Origin: an uncultured Paracoccaceae bacterium | GTDB lineage: Bacteria > Pseudomonadota > Alphaproteobacteria > Rhodobacterales > Rhodobacteraceae | Direction: 5' to 3' | NCBI GenBank assembly: GCA_938016515.1 | Contig: CALILP010000141.1 | Span: 1-48,123 of the forward strand | Length of the DNA stretch: 48,123 bases | In this document: positions 30,610 through 40,331 of the stretch, one piece after another | How positions within the stretch are numbered: position 1 is the first letter of the stretch | How the letters are laid out: every line of letters starts with the position of its first letter | Translations under genes and position numbers: made by a program | Notes under the pieces: generated by a model | What the model was told of the DNA's origin: nothing | The model's input: only the letters and a program-made list of their open reading frames with translations | The model's database searches: none

Positions 30610-31251
30610 ATGAAACGCATCCTCACAGCATTGGCCGTCCTTACGACCTCTGCCCTTCCCCTCTCAGCTGAAACTTTCTCCGCCGACGTATGGGCCGACA
30701 ATTGGTTCGAAATGCGCATTGACGGCACGCAAGTCGCAGAAGACAGCGTCCCGATCACAACAGAGCGGTCGTTCAACGCCGAAAGTTTTTCCTTTGAAGG
30801 CGAGCGTCCGTTTGTCATTGGCTTGGTCGCCAAGGACTTCAAGGAAAACGACACAGGTCTGGAATACATCGGAACAGGTCGTCAGCAGATGGGAGACGGC
30901 GGTGTCATCGTGCAAATCAAGGACGCGGCGGGGCAAACCGTTGCTGTCAGCAACAAAGACTGGCAGTGCCTTACCATCCATACAGCACCGCTTGATAAAT
31001 CCTGTGAAGGATCATCAGATCCGGTCGCCGGCGAAGGGGCTTGTGCCTTTAATGCCTTAGACGAACCGATCGGGTGGGACAGTGCCGCTTTCGATGCGTC
31101 CGATTGGCCACAAGCAGACGTCTATACCGCAGCAGAGGTCGATCCAAAGATGGGTTATGATCAGATCAGTTGGGTGGATGACGCGGACCTGATCTGGGGT
31201 CCAGATCTAGAGCAAAGCAATACCGTTCTATGCCGTTTGACTGTCGAATGA
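30610..31251 (+). CDS. Secreted/periplasmic protein of unknown function
   Basis: 213 aa with signal peptide MKRILTALAVLTTSALPLSAET; ATGA overlap with the YHYH gene. Confidence 0.75.
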   Translation: MKRILTALAVLTTSALPLSAETFSADVWADNWFEMRIDGTQVAEDSVPITTERSFNAESFSFEGERPFVIGLVAKDFKENDTGLEYIGTGRQQMGDGGVIVQIKDAAGQTVAVSNKDWQCLTIHTAPLDKSCEGSSDPVAGEGACAFNALDEPIGWDSAAFDASDWPQADVYTAAEVDPKMGYDQISWVDDADLIWGPDLEQSNTVLCRLTVE

Positions 31252-32210
31252 TCAATTCCAGAAACGTTATCGTTGCTGCCGTCGCGTGCTTTTGCGTGCC
31301 CATGTTCGCCACAGCACATGAAGACCATTGCGCCGCCGTCGTGGCTTCAGTGGCAGAGGCGGGCTTTGCAGCGGACGTCGCTGTCACTTGCACGGACAGT
31401 CATGCAACCCTGCAGTCTGACACCTACCCGGATCACGACTTGATGACGGGCATTGTCGGAACGAATGAGCAAGTCCCTGTGCCTGCCGAATATGGCGCAC
31501 CCGTCATTCTGGCCCCGGTTCTAGGTACGACACCACTGACCCACGATGCAGCTTTGGGCGTCGCGGTGAATGGCGTGCCAATCTATGACTACACCGGTGG
31601 TGGCGAGATGAGCCAAGCGGACCTGACGCATCATCAGGCGCAGCACGATACGGTCCAGACTGGTCAACTGGACGTTTGCGGCGGGCACGCCGGTCGGGGT
31701 GACGACTACCACTATCATGCGACACCGACTTGTATGATCGCCCAAATGGAAAACGCAGGAGATGACGCAATCATCGGTTGGGCCTTCGACGGGTTCCCGA
31801 TTTACGGCGACGCTAATCCGGATGGGTCTGCCATCACTGACGGGGTCCTAGATGTCTGCAATGGGCAACCAGATGAAACCTTTGGCTACCGCTATCACAC
31901 GTCGCCCGACGCGCCGTACATTATGCAATGCCTCATGGGCAAAGTGCCAGATTTCGATGCGCTGCCCCGCGTCCGACCATTGTCAGCAACGTCTGGCGGC
32001 GGTGCTGAACCTGGTCGTCCACCGCAAGGTGGCGTGGCAGATCTTATTTTCACGCAAAACGAAGATGGGTCCCGCAGTATGGATTACACCTATCAGGGTG
32101 CGACATATTTTATCCGCTACGCACCGACTGGCCGGGACGGGTGCTATGCCTTCACCACACGGACCGTCACCAACGGCGGGGCGCTAATGACCGGTGAATT
32201 CTGTCGGTAA
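31248..32210 (+). CDS. YHYH domain-containing secreted protein
   Basis: GRGDDYHYHATPTCM and GYRYHTSPDAPYIMQCLMG motifs; signal peptide after MINSRNVIVAAVACFCVPMFATA. Confidence 0.85.
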   Translation: MINSRNVIVAAVACFCVPMFATAHEDHCAAVVASVAEAGFAADVAVTCTDSHATLQSDTYPDHDLMTGIVGTNEQVPVPAEYGAPVILAPVLGTTPLTHDAALGVAVNGVPIYDYTGGGEMSQADLTHHQAQHDTVQTGQLDVCGGHAGRGDDYHYHATPTCMIAQMENAGDDAIIGWAFDGFPIYGDANPDGSAITDGVLDVCNGQPDETFGYRYHTSPDAPYIMQCLMGKVPDFDALPRVRPLSATSGGGAEPGRPPQGGVADLIFTQNEDGSRSMDYTYQGATYFIRYAPTGRDGCYAFTTRTVTNGGALMTGEFCR

Positions 32211-32421
32211 GGGCGCTGGTCCACTCAGCTCCATAGCTTCTTGGACAGCCCACAAACACAGTCAGTTGCAAACGCGGCACCTGATCAGCGCGATCAGCTC
32301 ACGAGGCTTTGCGTTTGCAAATCCTGCATCATGAAATGCGCGCAAAGTCCGTTTCTGCCCTAGCCATGCCATGGTTCCAGACCATAAGCTGGCAGGCAGA
32401 TAATACCAAAGGACAAGCATT

Positions 32422-33666
32422 ATGCGACACACGCGTTTCACATCGACAGCCCTTGCAACCGCAACACTTTCCCTCGCCAACCCAGCTTTCGCCCAAGACA
32501 TGTGCGGCGGTTTCGGCGCAGGTGGGCAATGGATTGGTGGCAGCGAAACGGCATCCGATATCGCGACGGCAGCAGGTGTGCAGGAACAGATGGCGCTGGT
32601 GCTTGGCGGTAACGAATATGTCGCACTTTTCAGCGTCTCCGCCCCAACCGACGTGCGGATCGAGGCGCAGGGCCGGGGGGCGGCTGACCCTCAGCTGGAT
32701 GTCTTTGACGCGTCCGGCAGCATTGTCGTCTCTGACGATGACAGCGGCGGTGGCGGCGCGGCGCGCGCCGAGACGCCACTTGATCCGGGAACCTATTGCG
32801 TGGCTGTGCGCAGTTACGACGGGACCCCAATGACATCCTTCGTTCGGGTCGCCCGCACCGATCAAGAGGCCTTGACCGCAGGTGTCGACGCTGAACCCGC
32901 TGCTGACGAAGCACCCGACACGTCATCCCCCGAGTTGCTGGCCAATGCGTCTTGCGCAGATGCCCGCCCCTTGGAAGGCTCTTTGGCCGATGGGGGGCTA
33001 AGCGGGGTCGCATCTGTCAACGATGGCGGCTTCTGGAGCTTCACACTGGACACTGACACGGCCGTCACGCTGCGGGCCGAAAATGCGGACGCCGACCCAG
33101 TGATGACCATCTTTGATGCAGAGGATAACTATCTGCAGGAAAATGACGACTTCGACGGTTTGAATGCACAGATCGACTTTACCAACCCGCTGACCGCCGG
33201 CGATTATTGCATCCAGATTACTGCGGTAAACGACAATACCTTACCGATTACCACATCAGTCGTGGCTTACGACCCTGCCGAAGCACTGCGGGTGCAGGTC
33301 AACAGCGGCGAAGTGGCACCCCCCATGGACGGCAGCTTTGAGATCACAGATCTTGGTGCGCTGGAACGGCGTATGCTGCAGGACATAAACACGACTGCAG
33401 ACGCGCAATGGTTCAAGTTCACCATGCCTGCAGGCCTGCTGCTTGCAGAGGCAGTTGCAGTCACGGACGGTATCGACACTTGGATGGTGCTGTTTGATGA
33501 CCTTGGGCGGCAGGTCAGCCTGAATGACGACTATGGCGAGGGCTTTGACAGCCTGATCGCGGCTCGGGTCTCTGCCGGCACCTATCTTCTTGGGGTCAAG
33601 CAACTGGAAGAAGAAGGAACAGGGCCAGTCCGCATGGTGCTGGAACACTACGTGGCAGCACCCTGA
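32422..33666 (+). CDS. Secreted protein with three PPC-like beta-sandwich repeats, no catalytic domain seen
   Basis: Repeated xDPxLDVFDASGSIVVSDDDSGG / DPVMTIFDAEDNYLQENDDFDG / DTWMVLFDDLGRQVSLNDDYGEG followed by (D/A)GxYx(I/V) segments. Confidence 0.75.
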   Translation: MRHTRFTSTALATATLSLANPAFAQDMCGGFGAGGQWIGGSETASDIATAAGVQEQMALVLGGNEYVALFSVSAPTDVRIEAQGRGAADPQLDVFDASGSIVVSDDDSGGGGAARAETPLDPGTYCVAVRSYDGTPMTSFVRVARTDQEALTAGVDAEPAADEAPDTSSPELLANASCADARPLEGSLADGGLSGVASVNDGGFWSFTLDTDTAVTLRAENADADPVMTIFDAEDNYLQENDDFDGLNAQIDFTNPLTAGDYCIQITAVNDNTLPITTSVVAYDPAEALRVQVNSGEVAPPMDGSFEITDLGALERRMLQDINTTADAQWFKFTMPAGLLLAEAVAVTDGIDTWMVLFDDLGRQVSLNDDYGEGFDSLIAARVSAGTYLLGVKQLEEEGTGPVRMVLEHYVAAP

Positions 33667-33696
33667 CACCCTAACAATCAGGGCCCGCCTGCACTG

Positions 33697-34161
33697 TCAG
33701 GCGGGACCCTTGCGCGCCAAATCAATGGTCCAGACCGACCACGTCCCGGTTTCATCAGTCATTGTACGGACTTTCGACCAGCCCAACCGCTTCATGATCC
33801 CTGCAGCGTCTTTTGTGGTCGAGAATAGGGCGGCTTTGCCTTGTTGGCGGGCAAGACCCATAGCCCATGTAACCAAAGCACTGGCAATCCCCTGCCCACG
33901 ATAGTCCGGCGCGGTACACAGGCCCACCAGCCACGGACCCTCGCCTTTGGATCCAAAGGACATATCCGACAAGGCCACTGTGCCAACAACCGCGTTGTCT
34001 TGCATCGCCACGGCAGCGCGGTCGTCTGCGATCCGGCTCATGACATCGGCCAATGCATCGCCCGCGCCGCTCTGACTGTAATGGCCGGGCCATGTCAGTG
34101 CCATCAAAGCGGCCGTTTCAGAAGCAAGGTCAGGGCGTTGCGCCAGCCGATGTATCGTCAC
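33697..34161 (-). CDS. GNAT family N-acetyltransferase
   Basis: WLVGLCTAPDYRGQGIASALVTWAMGLARQQG acetyl-CoA motif (RGQGIA); GTG start directly after the upstream stop. Confidence 0.82.
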   Translation of the reverse strand: MTIHRLAQRPDLASETAALMALTWPGHYSQSGAGDALADVMSRIADDRAAVAMQDNAVVGTVALSDMSFGSKGEGPWLVGLCTAPDYRGQGIASALVTWAMGLARQQGKAALFSTTKDAAGIMKRLGWSKVRTMTDETGTWSVWTIDLARKGPA

Positions 34162-34162
34162 A

Positions 34163-35818
34163 CTAGTCTCCGCCGAGGGTTTGGAACCCATCGGCCAACA
34201 GGCGAACGATGGTTTCTTCATTCAAAAAGCCGGTGACCTCAAGATCGCGGTCTCCCTGAAAATTACGAATGGCGCGGCGGCTGTCATCATCCAGACCGCC
34301 GTCTACTTCCCCCGGTTCCAACCCGATCTGGGCCAGACGGGCCTCGATCAGACGCAGGGTAATCCCGTCCAGACCAAGCGCTGTTTCAGCCGCGATTGCG
34401 GCATCATTGGACGGCTCTGGGTCCTGTAAGGCGGCAATGCGGGCAGATGCCTCAGCACCAAAAGCACCTTGGGGAAATGAGGTCAGGTAGGTCTGATAGG
34501 CGTCCGCGGTGTTCGCCTCGGTGGCGACATCCCAGGCGGCCTTGTCTTCGGCAGCAGCTTGCTGGCGTTTTGCGTCTTCAATCGCAGCCAGCTTTTCGGT
34601 GGCCTCGCCAGCAAAAACCCCATCCGGGAACGTTTCAAGGTAGGCGCGATATCCCGGCTCGTCGGCTTTCGCGCCGGTCTCGGCCCAGAACGCGCGATCC
34701 TGCCGCTCTTTCTCGGCGCGGGCGCGTTCGGCTTCTGCTTCCAGTTCAGCGGCGCGGCGGGCGGCCTGGGCATCCAGCCGGGTAATCTGCTCGGTCGTCA
34801 GAAAGCTGGTTTGCGAAAACCCGTTTTCCTGCTGCCAGTTGGTCAACGCAGAGCGGGTGCCCGGACCAAATATCCCGTCAATCCCGCGTGGGTCAAAGTT
34901 CAGGATCGTCAGATCGCGCTGAATGTCGCGGCGGGCATCGCGGGACAAGTTCAGCCCCTCTTCGGCCAACCGATCCGCACGGTTTGGTTCCGTCGAGATT
35001 TCAAGGATCAAGGCCTCGGCCTGTTCCGCATATTGGCCTTCAGGATAGCGAGACAGATAATTGCGGTAGGCATCCGCAGTATCCAGCGCCTGCGCACCGT
35101 CCCACAGTGCATTTTCCGCCGCTGCATCCGCTTGGGATGGTGCTGGCGTCTCGGGCGGGTCAACGGGCGTGACATCTGCAGGAACAAGAACCAGTGACAC
35201 TGGCACGTATCCTGTAACCTCTAGGCGGCGGTTGCCCTTCACGGTGGCAATGACGTCTGCCCCCGGCACTGCAATATCGGCCACAAGATCAACCGCATCA
35301 CTGACCCGGCCAGAAACCACCGTCACGCCTTGGGGCACATCAATAGCGCCCAGCCCGGCACGCAACAATGGCCCAAAGTCAGCAGACCCCGAATCCGCGC
35401 CAATCACCAGAACAGCTTGACCGGGTGCAGCTTGCAAAACCCGCAATACGCTGTCCAGCGACACGGCCCCGCCCAGATTGAATAAGCCCGGATCATCGGC
35501 GTCCACGGGCAACAGCCACGTCCTGCGGCCATCAGTGGCAAAGGCACCTGCCAGCCCAACAACAATCCGGTCGGCGTCTTCGACATCTTCCAAGAACGCA
35601 GTCAGGCGTTGTGACAGATCAGTTGCGGCACCGTTTGACAGCGCCTGCACCTCAAATCCCACACCGGTCAGTGCATCTTCCGCGCCAACCATGCCGGCAG
35701 CCCCCGTCACACGATCCAGTGCGCCATATCTTTCAACACCCAGCAGTAAGGCGGCGTCATCTGCGATGGCGGTACTGCCCCAAAGGGTCAAAACAGCTGT
35801 GATCCATATGTTGCGCAT
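34163..35818 (-). CDS. Caspase-like (catalytically degenerate) protein with two peptidoglycan-binding-like domains
   Basis: Signal peptide; ADDAALLLGVERYGAL..., WLLPVDADDPG typical of C14 fold; PGB1-like RDIQRDLTILNFDPRGIDGIFGPGTRSALTNWQQENGF and RLIEARLAQIGLEPGEVDGGLDDDSRRAIRNFQ. Confidence 0.75.
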   Translation of the reverse strand: MRNIWITAVLTLWGSTAIADDAALLLGVERYGALDRVTGAAGMVGAEDALTGVGFEVQALSNGAATDLSQRLTAFLEDVEDADRIVVGLAGAFATDGRRTWLLPVDADDPGLFNLGGAVSLDSVLRVLQAAPGQAVLVIGADSGSADFGPLLRAGLGAIDVPQGVTVVSGRVSDAVDLVADIAVPGADVIATVKGNRRLEVTGYVPVSLVLVPADVTPVDPPETPAPSQADAAAENALWDGAQALDTADAYRNYLSRYPEGQYAEQAEALILEISTEPNRADRLAEEGLNLSRDARRDIQRDLTILNFDPRGIDGIFGPGTRSALTNWQQENGFSQTSFLTTEQITRLDAQAARRAAELEAEAERARAEKERQDRAFWAETGAKADEPGYRAYLETFPDGVFAGEATEKLAAIEDAKRQQAAAEDKAAWDVATEANTADAYQTYLTSFPQGAFGAEASARIAALQDPEPSNDAAIAAETALGLDGITLRLIEARLAQIGLEPGEVDGGLDDDSRRAIRNFQGDRDLEVTGFLNEETIVRLLADGFQTLGGD

Positions 35819-36276
35819 CTTTGGCGCCTCCAATGATTTGTCTTCATGCATTTTCATGCAACGTCCGCCAGTCGACACCCCGGCGCAGAACTTTGCGGTG
35901 TAGGTCAAAACGTTTGAAAAGGTAAAACGGTTGCATTGCAGATCCCGCATTCTCATTCACCTTCTGAAACAGCCCTAACCAGCACGTTTCTGCACCTCTC
36001 ATCTTATAGTTGAACATACTTTGACGCGTTGCACGCAGGAACGCTAGGGGGGATCCGGGCTGATATCCAATAGCGGTCAAAACGCCTGCGCAATTGGTCT
36101 GGAACTCAGCAAGACAGGCCATCTTGCCGGGTCAGATCGTTGCGCGGGGGTGTTGCATCTCAATCGCACAATCAGGGACCCACCAATATTTGCCCAGCGT
36201 TAGCCATGATTTCGTCAAAGCGACCAAGCACCAGAAAACACAACTGATACACGAATGACGTTTGAAAGTGATTTCC

Positions 36277-36906
36277 ATGACCCTACTCCGCTCCTGTGCT
36301 GCCGCTACCTGCCTGATTGCACTATCCGCTTGTGAACTGTCGCAAGAGGCCGCCACGAACTCTGGCTTTCGCACGCCCAGCGCCAGCGGCGTGATCTCTG
36401 GTGGCGTTGACAACGACGGTCAACGCAGCAGCCGCACGGTTTCCGACGGTGCAGGCGGCGGTTTTGCAGTGGTGTCTGGCACAAACGATGACGGCCTTGC
36501 GGCTTACGCGGGCATCATCCCCGGCACAACTGTGGGCGATGTCCAAGCAACGGGCGGGGCCACATTCGATGCCCAGTTCACAACAGCTCAGATCACCGGC
36601 GTGAACCTGACCGAAACCGGTCGCGGAAGCGGCTTTGTCACCGGCCGCCCGTCAATCGTCTCTGGCGATATCACACTCGTCGCTGATTTCGACGGCGGCA
36701 CCCTGACCGGTACAAGCGACGGTGGGACACTGGCAGTGGACGGCGACATTGGCACTGGAACAGCCCTGACCGGATCCGTCACCTATCTTGGTGTGAATGG
36801 TGCCCTGCGCGGCAACGTCGGGACCGATCGCACGATTGGCGTCTTCCACGGCAATGACGAAGATACGATCTTTGCAGGCGGCTTTATCGGCACACCAGCA
36901 GAGTAA
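36277..36906 (+). CDS. Lipoprotein with predicted transferrin-binding-protein-like beta-barrel
   Basis: Lipobox LIALSAC; Gly/Thr-rich strands and C-terminal IGVFHGNDEDTIFAGGFIGTPAE resembling TbpB-type barrels. Confidence 0.6.
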   Translation: MTLLRSCAAATCLIALSACELSQEAATNSGFRTPSASGVISGGVDNDGQRSSRTVSDGAGGGFAVVSGTNDDGLAAYAGIIPGTTVGDVQATGGATFDAQFTTAQITGVNLTETGRGSGFVTGRPSIVSGDITLVADFDGGTLTGTSDGGTLAVDGDIGTGTALTGSVTYLGVNGALRGNVGTDRTIGVFHGNDEDTIFAGGFIGTPAE

Positions 36907-37001
36907 TCTGGGCACCCGTGACGCTTATGCCGCGCAATGCGACAAGGGCGTCATGGCTGCAACCATACTTGATCGAAGCCTCAGACCGACGCCCTTTCAG
37001 G

Positions 37002-39767
37002 TCATTCAGCAGCGATACTGTCATCTGCCTTTTCGACCCGGACTGCCGAAAACTTAAACTCCGGGATTTTTCCAAACGGATCAACCGCCGGGTTTGTCAG
37101 GATATTCGCAGCAGCCTCGACATAGGCAAACGGCAAGAACACCATATCGGGGGCCACAGCCCTGTCTGCCCGTGCCATGATCTGGATAGAGCCACGCTTT
37201 GTAGTCAGGCGCAGCAAACCACCCGGAGCAACCCCAAGTTTCCGCAATGTTGACGGATGCAAAGAACAGTTCGCCTCTGGTTCCACCGCATCCAGCACCT
37301 TCGAGCGCCGGGTCATCGAACCGGTATGCCAATGCTCTAACTGACGACCTGTGGTCAGGATCATCGGATACTCTGCATCCGGCGTATCATCGGGTGCGAT
37401 CACATTGGCGGGTGTGAACCGGGCCCGGCCATCAGGACGCGGGAAGCCATCGGCAAACACAATCGGCTGGCCGGGGTCTTCGGGTGACAGGGACGGATAG
37501 GTCACGACATTCTGCGACTCTAGGCGGTCCCAAGTGATGTTGTTCAGGGACTTCATCAACTGGGCCATCTCATTGAAAATCTCGCTGGGATGGGTGTACG
37601 TCCACCCAAGGCCAAGGCGCTTGGCCAGCTCAACCTCGATCCACCAATCCTCCTTCGCCTCACCCGGAGGCGTGACGGCAGGACGGCCCATCTGGACCTG
37701 ACGGTTGGTGTTGGTCACAGTCCCCGTCTTCTCGGCAAAGGCAGAAGCAGGCAGGATCACATCGGCATAATTCGCGGTTTCCGTGATGAAGATATCCTGC
37801 ACAACCAAATGGTTTAGCTTGGCCAAAGCATCACGGGCGTGTTCCACATCAGGGTCGGACATCGCGGGGTTTTCACCCAGAATATACATCCCTTCAATGT
37901 GACCGGCATGCACAGCATCCAAAATCTCGGTGACGGTCAGACCCTTGTTTGGGTCGATAGTGCCTTCTTCCCAGACCTCCTGAAAGGCCGACCGCACCCC
38001 GTCGTCGCCAACAGGTTGATAATCCGGCAGGAACATCGGGATCAGACCGGCGTCAGAGGCCCCCTGCACGTTGTTCTGTCCGCGCAACGGATGCAGCCCA
38101 GCGCCGGGGCGACCGACCTGACCGGTCATCAGCGCAAGCGAGATCAGACAGCGCGAGTTATCTGTCCCGTGAATATGCTGCGACACACCCATCCCCCAAA
38201 AGATCATCGCGGATTTTGCGCCGGCAAACGTCCGGGCAACATCACGCAGCACCTCTGCTTCAATCCCGCAGATGCCTTCCATCTTCTCGGGGCTAAAGTC
38301 TTTCAGGTGTGCTTTTTCAGCCTCCCAATTCTCGGTGTAGGCGTCGATATATTGCTGATCGTACAGCTTTTCCTCGACAATCGTGTGCATGATGGCGTTC
38401 AGCATCGACACGTCAGCGCCCGGCCGGAACTGCAGCATATGGCTGGAGAACCGCTTGAGGGCCTGACCCCGCGGGTCCATCACAATCAACTTGCCGCCCC
38501 GTTTGGTGAACTGCTTGAAGAAGGTGGCAGCAACAGGGTGGTTCTCAATCGGGTTGGCACCGATGACAATGGCGACATCAGCATTCTCGATCTCATTGAA
38601 CGTGGCGGTGACAGCGCCAGACCCAACGTTTTCCATCAACGCAGCCACTGATGAAGCGTGGCACAGCCGTGTACAGTGGTCGACGTTGTTGTGGCCAAAG
38701 CCTTGGCGGATCATCTTCTGGAAAAGATAGGCCTCTTCATTGGTACACTTGGCCGATCCAAAGCCTGCGACCTTTGTGCCGCCAAGGTCTTTCAACCCTT
38801 TCGCGGCAAAATCCAACGCCTCATCCCAGGAAGCTTCGCGGAACACCTCCTGCCAGTTGCCCGGATCAACGTTCAGGCCTTTGGCAGGGGCGTCATCACG
38901 GCGGATCAGCGGTTTGGTTAGGCGGTGGTCGTGGTGGATATAGTCAAAGCCAAAGCGGCCCTTCACGCACAAACGACCCTCGTTTGCAGGCCCATTAATG
39001 CCTTCAACGAACTTCACCTTGTTGTCTTTGACCTTCAACGACACCTGACAGCCAACGCCACAGAACGGGCAAACGCTTTCAACTTCGCTGTCGTAATCTG
39101 CAGTATCGCCCTGCTGGTTTTCGTCGGTCACAGTGGCAGGCAGCAAGGCCCCGGTCGGGCAGGCCTGCACGCATTCGCCGCACGCCACGCACGAGGACGC
39201 GCCCATCGGATCGTCCATATCAAAAACCGGATAGGCCTGATGACCGCGACCGGCCATGCCGATCACATCATTCACCTGAACTTCACGGCAAGCGCGCACG
39301 CAAAGGCCACAAGAGATACAGGCGTCCAGATTGACGGACATCGCAACATGGCTGTCATCAAGCAGCGGCACGTGGTCGGCTTCCATCGCAGGAAAACGGC
39401 TTTCGCTGATGTCTTGCTTGGCGGCCATGTCCCACAGATGGGAGGATTTATCGTGGGCGACCTCTTGCTCTGGCTGATCGGCGACAAGCATTTCCATCAC
39501 CATCCGACGGGCCTGCACCTCGCGGGGTTGATCTGTGGTCACAACCATCCCTTCAGATGGTTCGCGGATGCAAGAGGCGGCCAAGGTCCGTTCGCCCTCA
39601 ATCGCAACCATACAGGCACGGCAATTCCCGTCAGAACGGTACCCCGGCTGCGGCTTATGGCATAGATGCGGAATCACAAGGCCACGACCATGGGCCACGT
39701 CCCAAATCGTCTCGCCTGCATCCGCAGTGACGGTCTTGCCATCCAGCGTAAAGGTAATCTGCGCCAT
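37002..39767 (-). CDS. Formate dehydrogenase alpha subunit (FdsA/FdhF-like, Cys type)
   Basis: 921 aa: N-terminal [2Fe-2S] CHKPQPGYRSDGNCRACMVAIEG, 4Fe-4S ferredoxin motifs CISCGLCVRACRE and CVACGECVQACP, VCPFCGVGCQVSL, catalytic region DHCTRLCHASSV. Confidence 0.9.
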   Translation of the reverse strand: MAQITFTLDGKTVTADAGETIWDVAHGRGLVIPHLCHKPQPGYRSDGNCRACMVAIEGERTLAASCIREPSEGMVVTTDQPREVQARRMVMEMLVADQPEQEVAHDKSSHLWDMAAKQDISESRFPAMEADHVPLLDDSHVAMSVNLDACISCGLCVRACREVQVNDVIGMAGRGHQAYPVFDMDDPMGASSCVACGECVQACPTGALLPATVTDENQQGDTADYDSEVESVCPFCGVGCQVSLKVKDNKVKFVEGINGPANEGRLCVKGRFGFDYIHHDHRLTKPLIRRDDAPAKGLNVDPGNWQEVFREASWDEALDFAAKGLKDLGGTKVAGFGSAKCTNEEAYLFQKMIRQGFGHNNVDHCTRLCHASSVAALMENVGSGAVTATFNEIENADVAIVIGANPIENHPVAATFFKQFTKRGGKLIVMDPRGQALKRFSSHMLQFRPGADVSMLNAIMHTIVEEKLYDQQYIDAYTENWEAEKAHLKDFSPEKMEGICGIEAEVLRDVARTFAGAKSAMIFWGMGVSQHIHGTDNSRCLISLALMTGQVGRPGAGLHPLRGQNNVQGASDAGLIPMFLPDYQPVGDDGVRSAFQEVWEEGTIDPNKGLTVTEILDAVHAGHIEGMYILGENPAMSDPDVEHARDALAKLNHLVVQDIFITETANYADVILPASAFAEKTGTVTNTNRQVQMGRPAVTPPGEAKEDWWIEVELAKRLGLGWTYTHPSEIFNEMAQLMKSLNNITWDRLESQNVVTYPSLSPEDPGQPIVFADGFPRPDGRARFTPANVIAPDDTPDAEYPMILTTGRQLEHWHTGSMTRRSKVLDAVEPEANCSLHPSTLRKLGVAPGGLLRLTTKRGSIQIMARADRAVAPDMVFLPFAYVEAAANILTNPAVDPFGKIPEFKFSAVRVEKADDSIAAE

Positions 39768-39927
39768 GCCGTATCTCCTGAACTTCAGGCAGACTACAGC
39801 ATTTCCGGGGCCGTGTCAGAAGCCCATCCGCGACCTCAACACACACATTTGCGCCACGCGCTGTCCCCTATCGGAAACCCGCGTTCTTCTTTGTTTCTTT
39901 CTATATCCCAGAGGGAGGCGCAGCCGT

Positions 39928-39943
39928 GGGGGGCTGGCCCCCC
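39928..39943. repeat. Perfect GGGGGG-CTGG-CCCCCC hairpin in yggT-fdh intergenic region
   Basis: 6-bp G:C stem, with a T-run on the + side (CCCCCCGATTTTTCG). Confidence 0.45.
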
Positions 39944-39983
39944 GATTTTTCGCAGAAAAATACCCTGTCCTGGGGTCAGGGCC

Positions 39984-40271
39984 CTAGAAAAACACCGACG
40001 CATTGTTGATCAGAACAATCCGTATGATTTCCAACCCAATCAGGGCGACAATCGGCGACAGATCAATCCCGCCAAGGTCCGGCATAAAGCGTCGGATCGG
40101 CCGGTAGATCGGGTCAAGGATACGCTGCAAGGTGTACCAGATCTGGCCCACCAACGGCTGACGTGCATTCAGAACATCAAAGCTGATGAGCCAACTCATG
40201 ATGAAGTGCGCGAAAATGAAGAACCGTGCGATACCAATCAACAACAGCAGAATTTCAAAAATCGATTGCAT
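39984..40271 (-). CDS. YggT family membrane protein
   Basis: MQSIFEILLLLIGIARFFIFAHFIMSWLISFDVLN...ILDPIYRPIRRFMPDLGGIDLSPIVALIGLEIIR. Confidence 0.88.
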   Translation of the reverse strand: MQSIFEILLLLIGIARFFIFAHFIMSWLISFDVLNARQPLVGQIWYTLQRILDPIYRPIRRFMPDLGGIDLSPIVALIGLEIIRIVLINNASVFF

Positions 40272-40331
40272 GGCACACCTCTGTTCGCTCGGCAGAGAGG
40301 TAAGGCCTTCGCTGCGCCCTCGCAAGCCCTC

